From: Streptomyces sp. NBC_01460
Lineage (GTDB): Bacteria; Actinomycetota; Actinomycetes; Streptomycetales; Streptomycetaceae
Length of the DNA: 64,000 bases
NCBI RefSeq assembly: GCF_036227405.1
Contig: NZ_CP109473.1
Location: 7,068,001-7,132,000, forward strand
Direction: 5' to 3'
Shown here: positions 1 through 8,302 of the stretch, piece after piece
How positions within the stretch are numbered: position 1 is the first letter of the stretch
Layout of the letters: each line of letters begins with the position of its first letter
Program-made: the position numbers and the translations under genes
Notes under the pieces: generated by a model
Told to the model about the DNA's origin: nothing
Seen by the model: only the letters and a program-made list of their open reading frames with translations
The model's database searches: none

Positions 1-1
1 C

Positions 2-931
2 TGGCCCCGCTCCTTCGCCGACCGGCTCACCGCCCCGCTCCCGGGTGTCAGGGGCATGACGCGTCTGGCCAGGGAGCGCGCCCTCCGGCCCAACGCCGAG
101 GGACTCCGCGGCATCCACCGGCTGCCCTACGCCCCCCGGCCGCTGCCCGTCGTGGACGTGGACACGACGGCCGTCACCTGGGCCGGACACGCCAGCTGGA
201 TCGTCCGCATCGGCGGGCTCACCGTCCTCACCGACCCGGTGTGGTCACGGCGCATCCTCGGCACCCCCGCCAGGATCACCCCGGTCGGCGTCCCGTGGGA
301 GGAACTGCCGCGCGTCGACGCCGTCCTCATCAGTCACAACCACTACGACCACCTGGACGCCCCCACGCTCCGCAGACTTCCCAGGAACACGCCCCTCCTC
401 GTCCCCGCGGGCCTCGGCCGCTGGTGCAGACGCCGTCGTTTCACCTGCGTCACCGAGCTCGACTGGTGGGAATCGGTGGAGCTGGGCGGGGTCCGCTTCG
501 ACTTCGTCCCCTCCCACCACTGGTCCAAGCGCACCCTCCTGGACACCTGCCGCTCCCTGTGGGGCGGCTGGGTGCTCGGCGACGCGCGGGGGCGGCGGCT
601 CTACTTCGCGGGGGACACCGGCTACGGCCACTGGTTCGAGGAGATCGGCCGCCGCTATCCCGGCCTGGACCTGGCCATCCTGCCGATCGGGGCCTACGAA
701 CCGCGCTGGTGGCTCTCGGACGTGCACACCGACCCGGAAGAGGCCGTACAGGCGTACGAGGACCTGGGGGCCCGGGCGATGGCCCCGATGCACTGGGCGA
801 CGTTCGTCCTCTCCGCCGAACCGGTGCTCGAACCGCTCACCCGGCTCCGTACCGCCTGGCAGCGGGCCGGACACCCGCGCACCGACCTCTGGGACCTTCC
901 GGTCGGCGGCTCACGGGTCCTGGAGGCCTGA
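2..931 (+). CDS. MBL-fold metallo-hydrolase, 5' end outside the window
   Basis: Metallo-beta-lactamase-fold hydrolase of the UlaG / NAPE-phospholipase D-like group, probably a cytosolic Zn-dependent phosphodiesterase or lactonase of unknown substrate. The Zn motif HNHYDHLD is visible (HxHxDH), followed by SHHWS, then FAGDTGY supplying the bridging Asp, and a C-terminal APMHWATF His. An ATG exists at 56, but the same frame stays open to the left edge and reads WPRSFADRLTAPLPG, which looks like genuine coding sequence. The true start is therefore probably upstream of the window and the gene is 5'-truncated here. It converges with the DedA gene; only 26 bp separate the two stops. The family is clear, the substrate unknown. 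Confidence 0.85.
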   Translation, partial: WPRSFADRLTAPLPGVRGMTRLARERALRPNAEGLRGIHRLPYAPRPLPVVDVDTTAVTWAGHASWIVRIGGLTVLTDPVWSRRILGTPARITPVGVPWEELPRVDAVLISHNHYDHLDAPTLRRLPRNTPLLVPAGLGRWCRRRRFTCVTELDWWESVELGGVRFDFVPSHHWSKRTLLDTCRSLWGGWVLGDARGRRLYFAGDTGYGHWFEEIGRRYPGLDLAILPIGAYEPRWWLSDVHTDPEEAVQAYEDLGARAMAPMHWATFVLSAEPVLEPLTRLRTAWQRAGHPRTDLWDLPVGGSRVLEA

Positions 932-934
932 CCG

Positions 935-968
935 TGGCCGGCCGGCGCCCCGGCCGCTCAGCCGGCCA
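935..968. terminator. Short inverted repeat between convergent genes
   Basis: Arms TGGCCGGC (935-942) and GCCGGCCA (961-968) flank an 18-nt loop. The right arm lies inside the 3' end of the DedA gene. With only 26 bp between the stops this may act as a weak bidirectional terminator; there is no T-tract. Confidence 0.3.
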
Positions 969-1578
969 TGCGCGCCCGGAGCCGCCGCCAGAGCGCCGGG
1001 GTCCCGCTGATCAGCAGCGTCAGCAGGATCGCGACGAGCACGCCCTCCCACGGTTCGGGAAACAGCGAACCGCCCAGGATCCCGATCAGCTGATACGTCG
1101 CCGCCCAGGCCAGACACGCGGCCACATCACCACGGGCGAACTGCCGCAGTGGCATCGTGCCGAGCAGACAGGCCAGCATCACCGGGATGCGCCCGGCCGG
1201 CACCAGCCGCGACAGCACCAGCACCATCGTGTCGTGCTCGTCCAGCTTCCGCTGCGCCTGGGCGAGCCGCTCCGGAGCGGCCCTGCGGGTGAGGGCCTCC
1301 AGCCACTTCGAACCGTTCCTGGACCGCACCCCGCGCTGCCCCAGCCAGTACAGGCATATGTCCCCGAGGAACGCCGCGCCCGACGCCACGGCGAACACCA
1401 CGAGCAGGGCGAACGGTGACGACTGGTGCAACGTCACCACGGCCGCCGTGCTCACCAACGCCCCCGTCGGCACCACCGGCACCAGCGACCCCAGGGCCAC
1501 CAGCAGGAACAATGTCGGATAGCCCGCGGCCTGCTGCGTCGACTCCGTCGGCAACTGCCGCAGCACTTCGTCGATCAC
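958..1578 (-). CDS. DedA / VTT-domain membrane protein
   Basis: Integral membrane protein of the DedA (SNARE-associated, VTT) family, 206 residues as usual for the group. Members are implicated in lipid scrambling and envelope homeostasis. Hydrophobic helices run through about residues 18-45 (GYPTLFLLVALGSLVP), 55-75, 130-165 and 175-195. The family-typical G-D-x-x-x-Y segment (LGDICLYWLGQ) and the re-entrant-loop region SRLVPAGRIPVMLACLLGT are present. The start is GTG; it overlaps the stop of the upstream metallo-hydrolase by four bases (GTGA), so the two are translationally coupled. The partner suggests shared lipid or envelope work, which is inference. Confidence 0.85.
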   Translation of the reverse strand: MIDEVLRQLPTESTQQAAGYPTLFLLVALGSLVPVVPTGALVSTAAVVTLHQSSPFALLVVFAVASGAAFLGDICLYWLGQRGVRSRNGSKWLEALTRRAAPERLAQAQRKLDEHDTMVLVLSRLVPAGRIPVMLACLLGTMPLRQFARGDVAACLAWAATYQLIGILGGSLFPEPWEGVLVAILLTLLISGTPALWRRLRARMAG

Positions 1579-2351
1579 CTACGGGCCTCCGGTCTCACAT
1601 GCTCGCCGTGGCCCAGCCGGTGGACCGCCACGTCCGGTGCCACCCGCGCCGCCTGCCTCACGAACTCGTCGCCCGGCGCGTGGAACTCGTGCGGCCGGAT
1701 CCCGTCCATCCCGATCGGCCAGTACGTGCCGTAGTGCACCGGCACCGCGGACCGCGGCTCCAGAAGCGTCAGCACCTGCGCGGCACGCGTCGCGTCCAGA
1801 TGGTGGTGGCCCAGGTTGGGGCCCCAGCCGCCGACCGGCAACAGCGCCACGTCCACCGGACCCACGGCCTCGGCCATGTCGTCGAAGAGCCCGGTGTCCC
1901 CGGCGAAGTAGGTGCGGGCCTCGCCCTCCACGACGTATCCGAGAGCGGGCACCCGGTGCGGGCCGACCGGCAGGCGACGCCCGTCGTGCAGGGCCGGGAC
2001 CGCGCGGACCAGGACCTCACCGACCCGCACCGCGTCACCGGGACCCACCTCGGAGATCCGCAGACCGCGCAGCCGTCGCAGCACCCGCAGGCCGGGGACG
2101 GCGCGCACCGCGCCCCGGGGCACGATCACCAGGCTCCCGGGAGCGAGGCGGGCCAGGGAGGGAAGATGCAGATGGTCGGAGTGGAGGTGCGAGATCAGCA
2201 CCGCGTCGGCGACCGCGGCCTCAGGCGGCGGGACCTCGCCCCGGCGCCGGCGCAGGTGCGCGAAGCGCCGCGCGAACAGGGGGTCGGTCAGCACCCGGAC
2301 CCCGGTGTCCTCGATGGTGCAGGTGGCATGACCCCACCAGGTGACCTCCAC
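1575..2351 (-). CDS. MBL-fold metallo-hydrolase coupled to DedA
   Basis: Second metallo-beta-lactamase-fold hydrolase, 258 residues, UlaG-like. It begins VEVTWWGHATCTIE, close to the TWAGHASWIV opening of the protein at the left edge. Zn motif HLHSDHLHLPS, then AVPALHDG, YFAGDTGLFDD and a C-terminal VPVHYGTYWP His. The two MBL proteins are related paralogues. GTG start at 2351 preceded by GAGGCGGGG. Its stop overlaps the DedA start, so this is the first gene of a two-gene operon. Substrate not known. Confidence 0.85.
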   Translation of the reverse strand: MEVTWWGHATCTIEDTGVRVLTDPLFARRFAHLRRRRGEVPPPEAAVADAVLISHLHSDHLHLPSLARLAPGSLVIVPRGAVRAVPGLRVLRRLRGLRISEVGPGDAVRVGEVLVRAVPALHDGRRLPVGPHRVPALGYVVEGEARTYFAGDTGLFDDMAEAVGPVDVALLPVGGWGPNLGHHHLDATRAAQVLTLLEPRSAVPVHYGTYWPIGMDGIRPHEFHAPGDEFVRQAARVAPDVAVHRLGHGEHVRPEARR

Positions 2352-2385
2352 CGCCCCGCCTCCTCGTCCGTCGATCCGCCGTTCC

Positions 2386-2397
2386 CGTACGCGTACG
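2386..2397. promoter_or_regulatory. Perfect 12-bp palindrome CGTACGCGTACG
   Basis: Perfect palindrome in the divergent region between the MBL/DedA operon (start 2351, minus) and the small plus-strand gene at 2531. It sits 35 bp upstream of the MBL start, where an operator would be expected. It is rich in CG and TA steps and could also be chance; no regulator is assigned. Confidence 0.25.
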
Positions 2398-2530
2398 AGC
2401 GTAGGCGCTCCGCGCCCTTCCCCCGCCGGAGTGCTCCTTCACGCCCTTCCCGGCACGGTACCGGGCGGCTACGGAGCGCTACGGCGGGGGTAGGGTCAGG
2501 GCCAGCATCCGAGTGCGGGGGGATCCGTTC

Positions 2531-2947
2531 ATGGACGACGTCATCGCAGACGTACGGGTGGCGGCCATCGCCAGTCTCACACCGCTGGAGGAGCTCGACG
2601 GCGACCCGTTCCTCGTCGACACCCGCAGCCAGCACGCCATGTGCGCCCGCTGGGCCGAGGACCAGGGCTACGTCGTCACCCGCCAGCTCCGCGTCTACGG
2701 GCTGCGCCCCGACCACCAGGCGCTGTGGGCGGGCGTCGAGGGCGAGCAGGTCGAGCTGTTCGTGGCGCCCAACGACCGCGTGCTCGCCCGGGCGCTCGTC
2801 TCCGTGCCGGACTTCACCGCGGAGTGCGAGCGGCGCGGCGTGCGTCTGGAGTTCGCCGGTCTGGAGGAGCCCGTCTACACCGCGCGCACCAAGGCCAGCG
2901 TCCACCGCAGGCTCTCCATGCCCACCGCGGGGTACGACGGCTGCTGA
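2531..2947 (+). CDS. Small conserved hypothetical protein
   Basis: 138-residue soluble protein with no signal peptide or membrane segment. Sequence features: MDDVIADVRVAAIASLTPLE at the N terminus, a DTRSQHAMCARWAEDQGY motif, then GLRPDHQALW. It resembles short conserved actinobacterial proteins of unknown role, recognised only by general pattern. I chose ATG 2531, with GGGGGGA about 8 nt upstream, over an in-frame GTG at 2513 that would add RGDPF. It is single-gene and divergent from the MBL/DedA operon. I assign no function. Confidence 0.65.
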   Translation: MDDVIADVRVAAIASLTPLEELDGDPFLVDTRSQHAMCARWAEDQGYVVTRQLRVYGLRPDHQALWAGVEGEQVELFVAPNDRVLARALVSVPDFTAECERRGVRLEFAGLEEPVYTARTKASVHRRLSMPTAGYDGC

Positions 2948-3048
2948 TCCCCGGAGAGGCCCCGGGGCCCCGGAGGAGCCGGAACGGGCTGTGACAGGCT
3001 TGGTCCGGGCCATGACGGACACCCGGCCCGGACGTGAGGTGGAACGGC

Positions 3049-5343
3049 GTGAGTGACGGGCGATGGCGCAGGGCGGGGGGAACCCTCATACGCGTGGTCT
3101 CGGTGTGGGGTGTCTCCACCCTCACCCTGCTCGCCCTCGCGGGGATCCTGCCCGACTTCCGGCTCCAGGCCGACGACGGCGACACCGTCACGAGGACCGC
3201 CTTCACCGCGGCCTGGGCAGCGGGCGCCTTCGGCCTGCTCTCCGCCCTGGTCTGGCCCGTGCTCGTCCGGGCCCTGCTCATCGTGCCCGCCCTGGTACTG
3301 GGCGCCCTGGTCTTCTTCCTCAACGGCTCGCTGCTGCTCATCGCCCTGCGGCTCATCCCGGACGGCCGCGGCGACGCCGCCCCGGAGACCGCCGTCGTCG
3401 TGGCGGCCGTGATGTCCGCCGTCGCCTCCGCCGTCTCCACCGCCCTCGCGGTGCGTGACGACGACGCCTACCGGCGCAGGCTCTCCCGGCTCGCCGACCG
3501 GCGCCGCAGACGCAGCGGCGTCCCGCACAGCGCGGACGGCGGACGGGCCGGACCGCCCGGCATCGTGTTCGTCCAGCTCGACGGCGTCGGCCACGACGTC
3601 CTGGAACAGGCGGCGGCCGACGGGCTCATGCCGACCGTGGCCGGCCTGCTCGCCGACGAGGCGGGCCACCGGCTCACCCCGTGGACCACCGACTGGTCCA
3701 GCCAGACGGGCGCCAGCCAGCTCGGCATCCTGCACGGCACCAACTTCGACGTGCCCGCGTTCCGCTGGTTCGAGAAGGAGAGCGGCACCGTCATGGTCTC
3801 CAGCAGACCGGCGAGCGCCCTCGAACTGCAGCGCAGGGCCATCGCCCGCACCCATGACGGCGGCCTGCTCACCGTCGACGGCGCGAGCCGGGGCAACCTC
3901 TTCAGCGGCGGCGCGGACCAGCTCGCCCTGGTCCTGTCGATGGCGGCCCGGCTGGGCAAGGGGCGCCGCTCGCGCTCCGGCTACTTCGCCTACTTCTCCG
4001 ACCCCGCCAACGCCGTCCGCACGGCCCTGTCCTTCGTCGCCGAGGTGGGCCGCGAGATCGGCCAGTCGGTCCGGGCACGGGTGCGGAAGGAGTCCCCCCG
4101 GGTGAAGCGCGGGGGGCTCTACCCCTTCATCAGGGCCTTCGCCACCGTCGTGGAACGCGACGTGGTGGTCGCGGCGGTGATCGGTGACATGTTCGCGGGG
4201 CGCACCGCCGTCTACGCCGACCTGGTCGCCTACGACGAGGTGGCCCACCACTCCGGGCCGCACAGCAGGGACGCGGAGAAGGTCCTCGCACGTCTCGACC
4301 GTTCGCTGGGCCTCATCCTGAAGATCGCCGACCACACCCCGCGCGCCTACCGGATCGTGCTGCTGTCCGACCACGGCCAGAGCCCCGGGGAGACCTTCGC
4401 GGGGCGGTACGGCCTCACGCTCAAGGACCTCGTACGGGCCGGCTGCGGACTGCCCGTGCCCCGCAGGGCCCAGCGCACCCGCAGCGCCTCGGAGGCCCGC
4501 GACGCCGTGCGCATCGCTCTGCACCGGCCGGTCGCCGGGGAGCACGAGCAGGAACACCCCAAGTCCTCCGACCCGGTCGTGCTCGCCTCCGGGAACCTGG
4601 GGCTGCTGTCGTTCCCGGACATGGAGGGGCGTGCCTCGCGCGAACAGCTCGACCGTCGCCACCCCGCCCTGCTCAGCACGCTGGCCGCCCATCCGGGGAT
4701 CGGCTTCCTGCTCGTACGGAGCGAGAAGCACGGCTCGGTCGTGCTCGGCGGGGGCGGGGCGGAGATCCCGGTGGCCGAGCTGACGGACGGCGAGGGGCCG
4801 TTGGCCGTCTTCGGGGCCGGCGCGGCGGACGCGGTCCGCCGGACGGACGGATTCCCGCACGTCGCGGACGTCATGGTCAACTCGGCGTACGACCCCGGGA
4901 CCGGCCGGGTGCACGCCTTCGAGGAACAGATCGGCTCGCACGGCGGGCTCGGCGGCGAACAGTCCCGGCCGTTCCTGCTCTGGCCCCGGACGCTGACGGA
5001 CCCGCTCGACGCGATGGCGGCGGACGCGCCCCGGGGAGCGTCCCCGGCGGATCCCGCGGGGGTGCCCCGGACCGGTCCTGTGGGGGCGGAAGCGGTGCAC
5101 CGGGTGCTGGCCCGCTGGCTGCGGGAGCTCTCCGGGCCGCAGGTGCCGCTCGGGCAGGAGGCCTTCACCGGGGCCGCGCCGCCGGACGAGCCCTTCCCGG
5201 ACGCGTCCTCCCCGATCGAGCCTGCCGGTCAGCCGGTCCGCTCCGGGGGCCCGGCCGGATCCGGCGCCCCGGCCGGCGCGGTCGCACCGCTCCCCGCCGT
5301 GCCTGACCCCGACGACGCCGGGCTACCGGGCACACGTGGGTGA
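3049..5343 (+). CDS. Membrane-anchored type I phosphodiesterase / alkaline-phosphatase-superfamily protein with holin-like N-terminus
   Basis: Predicted phosphodiesterase of the alkaline phosphatase superfamily, about 764 residues. Residues 10-140 hold four hydrophobic segments resembling the phage-holin-family (PspC/YvlD-type) domain, so the enzyme is membrane-anchored. The catalytic domain starts near 165 with FVQLDGVGHDVLEQ (metal Asp). WSSQTGASQLGILHG supplies the nucleophile loop, VAYDEVAHHSGPHS the second Asp/His set and LLSDHGQSPG the DHG metal pair. The C terminus is Pro/Gly-rich and low-complexity. GTG 3049 is preferred because GAGGTGG lies 6 nt upstream; GTG 3034 is an alternative. 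It converges with the LacI gene with only 12 bp between stops. Substrate unknown, perhaps a lipid-linked phosphate. Confidence 0.8.
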   Translation: MSDGRWRRAGGTLIRVVSVWGVSTLTLLALAGILPDFRLQADDGDTVTRTAFTAAWAAGAFGLLSALVWPVLVRALLIVPALVLGALVFFLNGSLLLIALRLIPDGRGDAAPETAVVVAAVMSAVASAVSTALAVRDDDAYRRRLSRLADRRRRRSGVPHSADGGRAGPPGIVFVQLDGVGHDVLEQAAADGLMPTVAGLLADEAGHRLTPWTTDWSSQTGASQLGILHGTNFDVPAFRWFEKESGTVMVSSRPASALELQRRAIARTHDGGLLTVDGASRGNLFSGGADQLALVLSMAARLGKGRRSRSGYFAYFSDPANAVRTALSFVAEVGREIGQSVRARVRKESPRVKRGGLYPFIRAFATVVERDVVVAAVIGDMFAGRTAVYADLVAYDEVAHHSGPHSRDAEKVLARLDRSLGLILKIADHTPRAYRIVLLSDHGQSPGETFAGRYGLTLKDLVRAGCGLPVPRRAQRTRSASEARDAVRIALHRPVAGEHEQEHPKSSDPVVLASGNLGLLSFPDMEGRASREQLDRRHPALLSTLAAHPGIGFLLVRSEKHGSVVLGGGGAEIPVAELTDGEGPLAVFGAGAADAVRRTDGFPHVADVMVNSAYDPGTGRVHAFEEQIGSHGGLGGEQSRPFLLWPRTLTDPLDAMAADAPRGASPADPAGVPRTGPVGAEAVHRVLARWLRELSGPQVPLGQEAFTGAAPPDEPFPDASSPIEPAGQPVRSGGPAGSGAPAGAVAPLPAVPDPDDAGLPGTRG

Positions 5344-5355
5344 CGGCCCCGGGCG

Positions 5356-6411
5356 TCAGGCGGACTCGCGCCGCACCAGCGTCGGGTGGAAGACCACGGA
5401 CGGCGCGGGGCCGTCGCCCGGCTTGCCGATCTGCTTCAGGAGGAGCCGGGCCATCTCGGAGGCCATCTCCTCGACCGGCTGACGCACCGTCGTCAGCGGC
5501 GGATCGCACGCCACCGCCGCGTTGCTGTCGTCGAAGCCCACCACGGCCACGTCCCCGGGCACGTCCCTGCCCGCACGGAGCAGCACGGGCAGCGCGCCCA
5601 GCGCCATCAGGTCGGAGGCGATGAACACCCCGTCCAGGTCCGGCCGCTCACGCAGCAGCCGCCGCATCGCGGAAGCCCCGCCCGCGTGCGTGAAGTCGCC
5701 CTCGGCGGTCACCACGTCCCCGATGCCGTGCTGTTCGAGCGCGTCCAGGAAGCCGGTCAGCCGCACCTGCCCCGCGGGCGTGTCCTGAGGGCCCGCGACC
5801 GTGCCGATGCGCCGCCGGCCCAGGGCGGCCAGATGCCCGGCCGCCATCTGGGCCCCGGCCCGCTGATCCGCCTCGACGTAGGTGAGCGGCGAGGGCCGGC
5901 GGGGACGGCCCGCCAGCACGGCGGGCAGCCGGGTGTCGTGGAGCAGGCCGGGCAGCGGGTCGTCGGCGTGCGAGGAGATCAGCACCACCCCGTCGACGTG
6001 CCCCTGGCGCAGGTAGGACAACAGCTGGTTCCGGGAGGCCTCGTCGTCGGACAGCATCAGCACCATCTGGATGCCGGCGGGGCGCAGCACGTCCATCAGC
6101 CCTTCGACCACACGCCCGAAGTGGGGGTCGGAGAACATCCGGCCGATGAAGGGCTCGGAGACGGGGCGTTTCTCGCGCTCGGAGACCACGAGGGCGATCG
6201 AGTCGGTCCGCCGGGTCACCAGCGACCGCGCCGCACGGTTGGGGACGTAGCCCGTGGTGGCCACCGCCTCCTCCACGACGCGCCGCAGGGCCGGGTCCAC
6301 CGTGGTCGCCCCGTTGATCACGCGGGACACGGTGGCCCGGGAGACGCCCGCCACCGCGGCCACGTCCTCCAAGGTGGCGGGGCGTACGGGCGGTGAGACG
6401 TCGGCAGTCAT
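5356..6411 (-). CDS. LacI-family transcriptional regulator
   Basis: 351-residue repressor. N-terminal helix-turn-helix at about residues 12-35 (TLEDVAAVAGVSRATVSRVI), hinge near 45-65 (GYVPNRAARSLVTRRTDS), then a periplasmic-binding-protein-like effector domain containing GVVLISSHAD, GTVAGPQDTPAGQVR and VVGFDDSNAAV. Last gene of the minus-strand operon DUF1996 - DUF305-like - LacI; only 7 bp separate it from the gene before. Its likely operators are the two palindromes with GAGAGCGCTCTC cores at 8119-8132 and 8224-8243, which have the central CG typical of LacI sites. This would make the operon autoregulated and may also touch the divergent ligase gene. The effector is presumably a sugar, by family. 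Confidence 0.88.
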   Translation of the reverse strand: MTADVSPPVRPATLEDVAAVAGVSRATVSRVINGATTVDPALRRVVEEAVATTGYVPNRAARSLVTRRTDSIALVVSEREKRPVSEPFIGRMFSDPHFGRVVEGLMDVLRPAGIQMVLMLSDDEASRNQLLSYLRQGHVDGVVLISSHADDPLPGLLHDTRLPAVLAGRPRRPSPLTYVEADQRAGAQMAAGHLAALGRRRIGTVAGPQDTPAGQVRLTGFLDALEQHGIGDVVTAEGDFTHAGGASAMRRLLRERPDLDGVFIASDLMALGALPVLLRAGRDVPGDVAVVGFDDSNAAVACDPPLTTVRQPVEEMASEMARLLLKQIGKPGDGPAPSVVFHPTLVRRESA

Positions 6412-6418
6412 GCAGTCT

Positions 6419-7045
6419 TTATACCGGGTGATCCGATGGGCAGGCGAAGGGTTCCGGCACGTCAGCGGCCCTGCCCGCGCACAGATCCGTCAGAGCCGCC
6501 AGTTGTTCCCCGCGCGCGGCCACCAGGGCGCGCGCCCGCGCTCGGGCATCCGCCGAGCCGCCGGCGGCCGTGGCTGAGCGCGAGACCTGCTCCGACTGGC
6601 GCAGATGGTCGTGGATCAGGGTCACGAGCAGGCGGTCGAAGGCCGCGCCCCGGGCGGCGCGGGCGCGGTCGAGATCCTCGGCCGTCACCATGCCCGGCAT
6701 GTCGTGCCCCTTGTGCAGATCGGTGTCCGGCAGCCCCATCCGGTCCCGCAGCCCCCGCAGCGCGGCCAGTTCGCCGGCCTGCGCGGTCCGCAGGCGGGCC
6801 GCCCAGGACCGCAGCCCGGGGCCGGTGGCCTTCCCGGCCGCGACGTCCAGCAGGACGAGGGCCTGTTCGTCCATCGGGATCATCAGCTGGACCCATGCGG
6901 CGTCCGTCGGGTCCACGGAGGGGGCGGAGCCGGCCGTCGTGGGGGAGTGGCCGGACGCCGGGTCCGACCGCCGGTCTCCTTCCCCGGCGCACGAGGTCAG
7001 AAGGACGAGCAGGAGCAGCAGGGCTGCGGTGCGACGAGCCGTCAT
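6419..7045 (-). CDS. DUF305-like lipoprotein
   Basis: 208-residue predicted lipoprotein. The signal is MTARRTAALLLLLVLLTSC with lipobox LTSC, Cys19. The mature part resembles DUF305 (ferritin-like helical bundle, often near copper-handling genes): MIPMDEQALVLLDVA corresponds to the usual M-I-x-H-H-x-x-A helix, and LIHDHLRQSEQ to the second. In both places the canonical HH pair is altered (PM; HDH), so metal binding may differ. HKGHDMPGMVT resembles the internal His/Met motif. I start at ATG 7045 because the lipoprotein signal begins there, with AAGGA upstream; the longer frame adds an Arg/Pro-rich stretch. It is 83 bp downstream of DUF1996 in the same operon. Confidence 0.75.
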   Translation of the reverse strand: MTARRTAALLLLLVLLTSCAGEGDRRSDPASGHSPTTAGSAPSVDPTDAAWVQLMIPMDEQALVLLDVAAGKATGPGLRSWAARLRTAQAGELAALRGLRDRMGLPDTDLHKGHDMPGMVTAEDLDRARAARGAAFDRLLVTLIHDHLRQSEQVSRSATAAGGSADARARARALVAARGEQLAALTDLCAGRAADVPEPFACPSDHPV

Positions 7046-7128
7046 CGGCAGGAGGTCCTTGCGCGGGGCGCCCGTCCGGGCCTCGGGGACCCGGACGGGC
7101 GCTGGTCGGACGGTGGGTCGATGTGCGG

Positions 7129-8064
7129 TCAGGGCGTGCCGTCGGCCCCGCACTTGATGATGGCGTTGATGCAGTCGCGCACCCGTTGTGCGATCTCCGC
7201 CTCGGGCCAGACATTGAAGAAGTCGCCGTGCATCGTGTAGCCCCGCCCCGAGGCCAGCCGGAGGCGTGCGGGGTCACCGTTGACCGGATAGCGCAGGACC
7301 TGACGCAGCTTGGGAACCGGGACCGGGTGGGTCGAGGGGCAGGCCCCGCCGACCGGATAGGCCATGTGGCTCTTGTGGTCGGCCGAGTCGAGGTCCCTGC
7401 CGTTCCAGCACTGCGGGAAGTCCAGGTAGCTCTCCATCATGGAGCCCGCGGGGCAGTTGACGAAGTCGTGCGACGGGTCGACCTCGCCGTGGTGCAGACA
7501 GGACCAGCGGGAGATGGTGTTGTCGTCCGGGCCGGTGGCCTTGGCGTTGCCCGCGACGATGCGCAGCCCGCGGGGGAACGGCTCGATCGTCCGGATGATG
7601 TCGTCCCGCACGCCCTCGCCGAGGTAGTAGAAGGTGGTGCCGGTCGGCTCCACCGCCCGGTCGCCGTCGTACAGCGTGGGGACCCAGTACGAGGAGAGGT
7701 CGGTCGCGGGCGCGCAGCTGGTGCGGGCCTTCTCCAGCGAGGCCAGATCGGAGTGGGCGTTCGCGGAGTCGTTGCCGAAGAAGCTGTGCATGTGCGAGGC
7801 ACCGGGCAGGTTCGGCAGCACGATCGGGTCGTCGGGGGCCCGGTGCGTGTAGGGGCATTCCGCGAGGAACTCGGCTACCCGGACCACGTCGGCGGCGGCC
7901 TCGGCCCCGGCCTGGGGGGCGCGATCGCCGGCGGCGTTGCCCGCGTTGGCCTGGATGAGGGAGAGGGCCAGCGCGGCGGCGGCCAGGCCCGCGATCCGGT
8001 AGCGCCAGGACGGCAGGGCTCTGCGTGCGCGGTGTTCGGTCGTGCGTCTCTTGAGGAAGGGCAC
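7129..8064 (-). CDS. Secreted DUF1996 protein
   Basis: 311-residue exported protein. Signal peptide at about residues 20-45 ([20 protein letters not shown]), then a DUF1996 domain to the end: [81 protein letters not shown]. The conserved His and Cys residues are in place. DUF1996 is common in fungi and actinomycetes; its biochemistry is not established, but it frequently appears with carbohydrate-active or copper-related genes. GTG start with AGGAGT 3 nt upstream. It is the first gene of the operon running into the DUF305-like and LacI genes, with a 14-bp perfect palindrome 55 bp upstream of the start. Confidence 0.85.
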   Translation of the reverse strand: MPFLKRRTTEHRARRALPSWRYRIAGLAAAALALSLIQANAGNAAGDRAPQAGAEAAADVVRVAEFLAECPYTHRAPDDPIVLPNLPGASHMHSFFGNDSANAHSDLASLEKARTSCAPATDLSSYWVPTLYDGDRAVEPTGTTFYYLGEGVRDDIIRTIEPFPRGLRIVAGNAKATGPDDNTISRWSCLHHGEVDPSHDFVNCPAGSMMESYLDFPQCWNGRDLDSADHKSHMAYPVGGACPSTHPVPVPKLRQVLRYPVNGDPARLRLASGRGYTMHGDFFNVWPEAEIAQRVRDCINAIIKCGADGTP

Positions 8065-8118
8065 GGCACTCCTGTTCCGAGGAAGTGGGGTTCCTCCGGC
8101 CGGTGGTCCGGCCAGGGT

Positions 8119-8132
8119 AGAGAGCGCTCTCT
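8119..8132. promoter_or_regulatory. LacI-type operator palindrome AGAGAGCGCTCTCT
   Basis: Perfect 14-bp palindrome with the central CG typical of LacI-family sites, 55 bp upstream of the DUF1996 start. The LacI gene is the last gene of that operon, so autoregulation is the simplest reading. Confidence 0.65.
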
Positions 8133-8223
8133 CAAAGGAACGTAGAAGTGTGACCGAAGCATGTCAATACTTTGAGAGGAGGCCTCAAATGCCTGCTGCT
8201 GAACGGGATTCGGGGTCCCATGA

Positions 8224-8243
8224 CCGGGAGAGCGCTCTCCCGG
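8224..8243. promoter_or_regulatory. LacI-type operator palindrome, second copy
   Basis: Perfect 20-bp palindrome CCGGGAGAGCGCTCTCCCGG sharing the GAGAGCGCTCTC core with 8119-8132. The two centres are 108 bp apart, close to ten helical turns. It lies 60 bp upstream of the chosen ligase start and directly in front of a GGAGG at 8246-8250. It could serve DNA looping on the DUF1996 side or repression of the ligase. Confidence 0.6.
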
Positions 8244-8302
8244 GGGGAGGTTCGACCATGGGGCGAGGGGGACTGTCAGTGGTGGACGGCAGGATGGTGG
8301 TC

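Noticed and set aside
1..2351. Quorum-quenching lactonase function for the two MBL proteins
   Set aside because: The UlaG-like fold does not allow that substrate to be assigned from sequence; the DedA coupling points at least as well to lipid metabolism.
2875..5100. Long minus-strand open frame over the phosphodiesterase gene
   Set aside because: Composition-driven; no domain and no start site.
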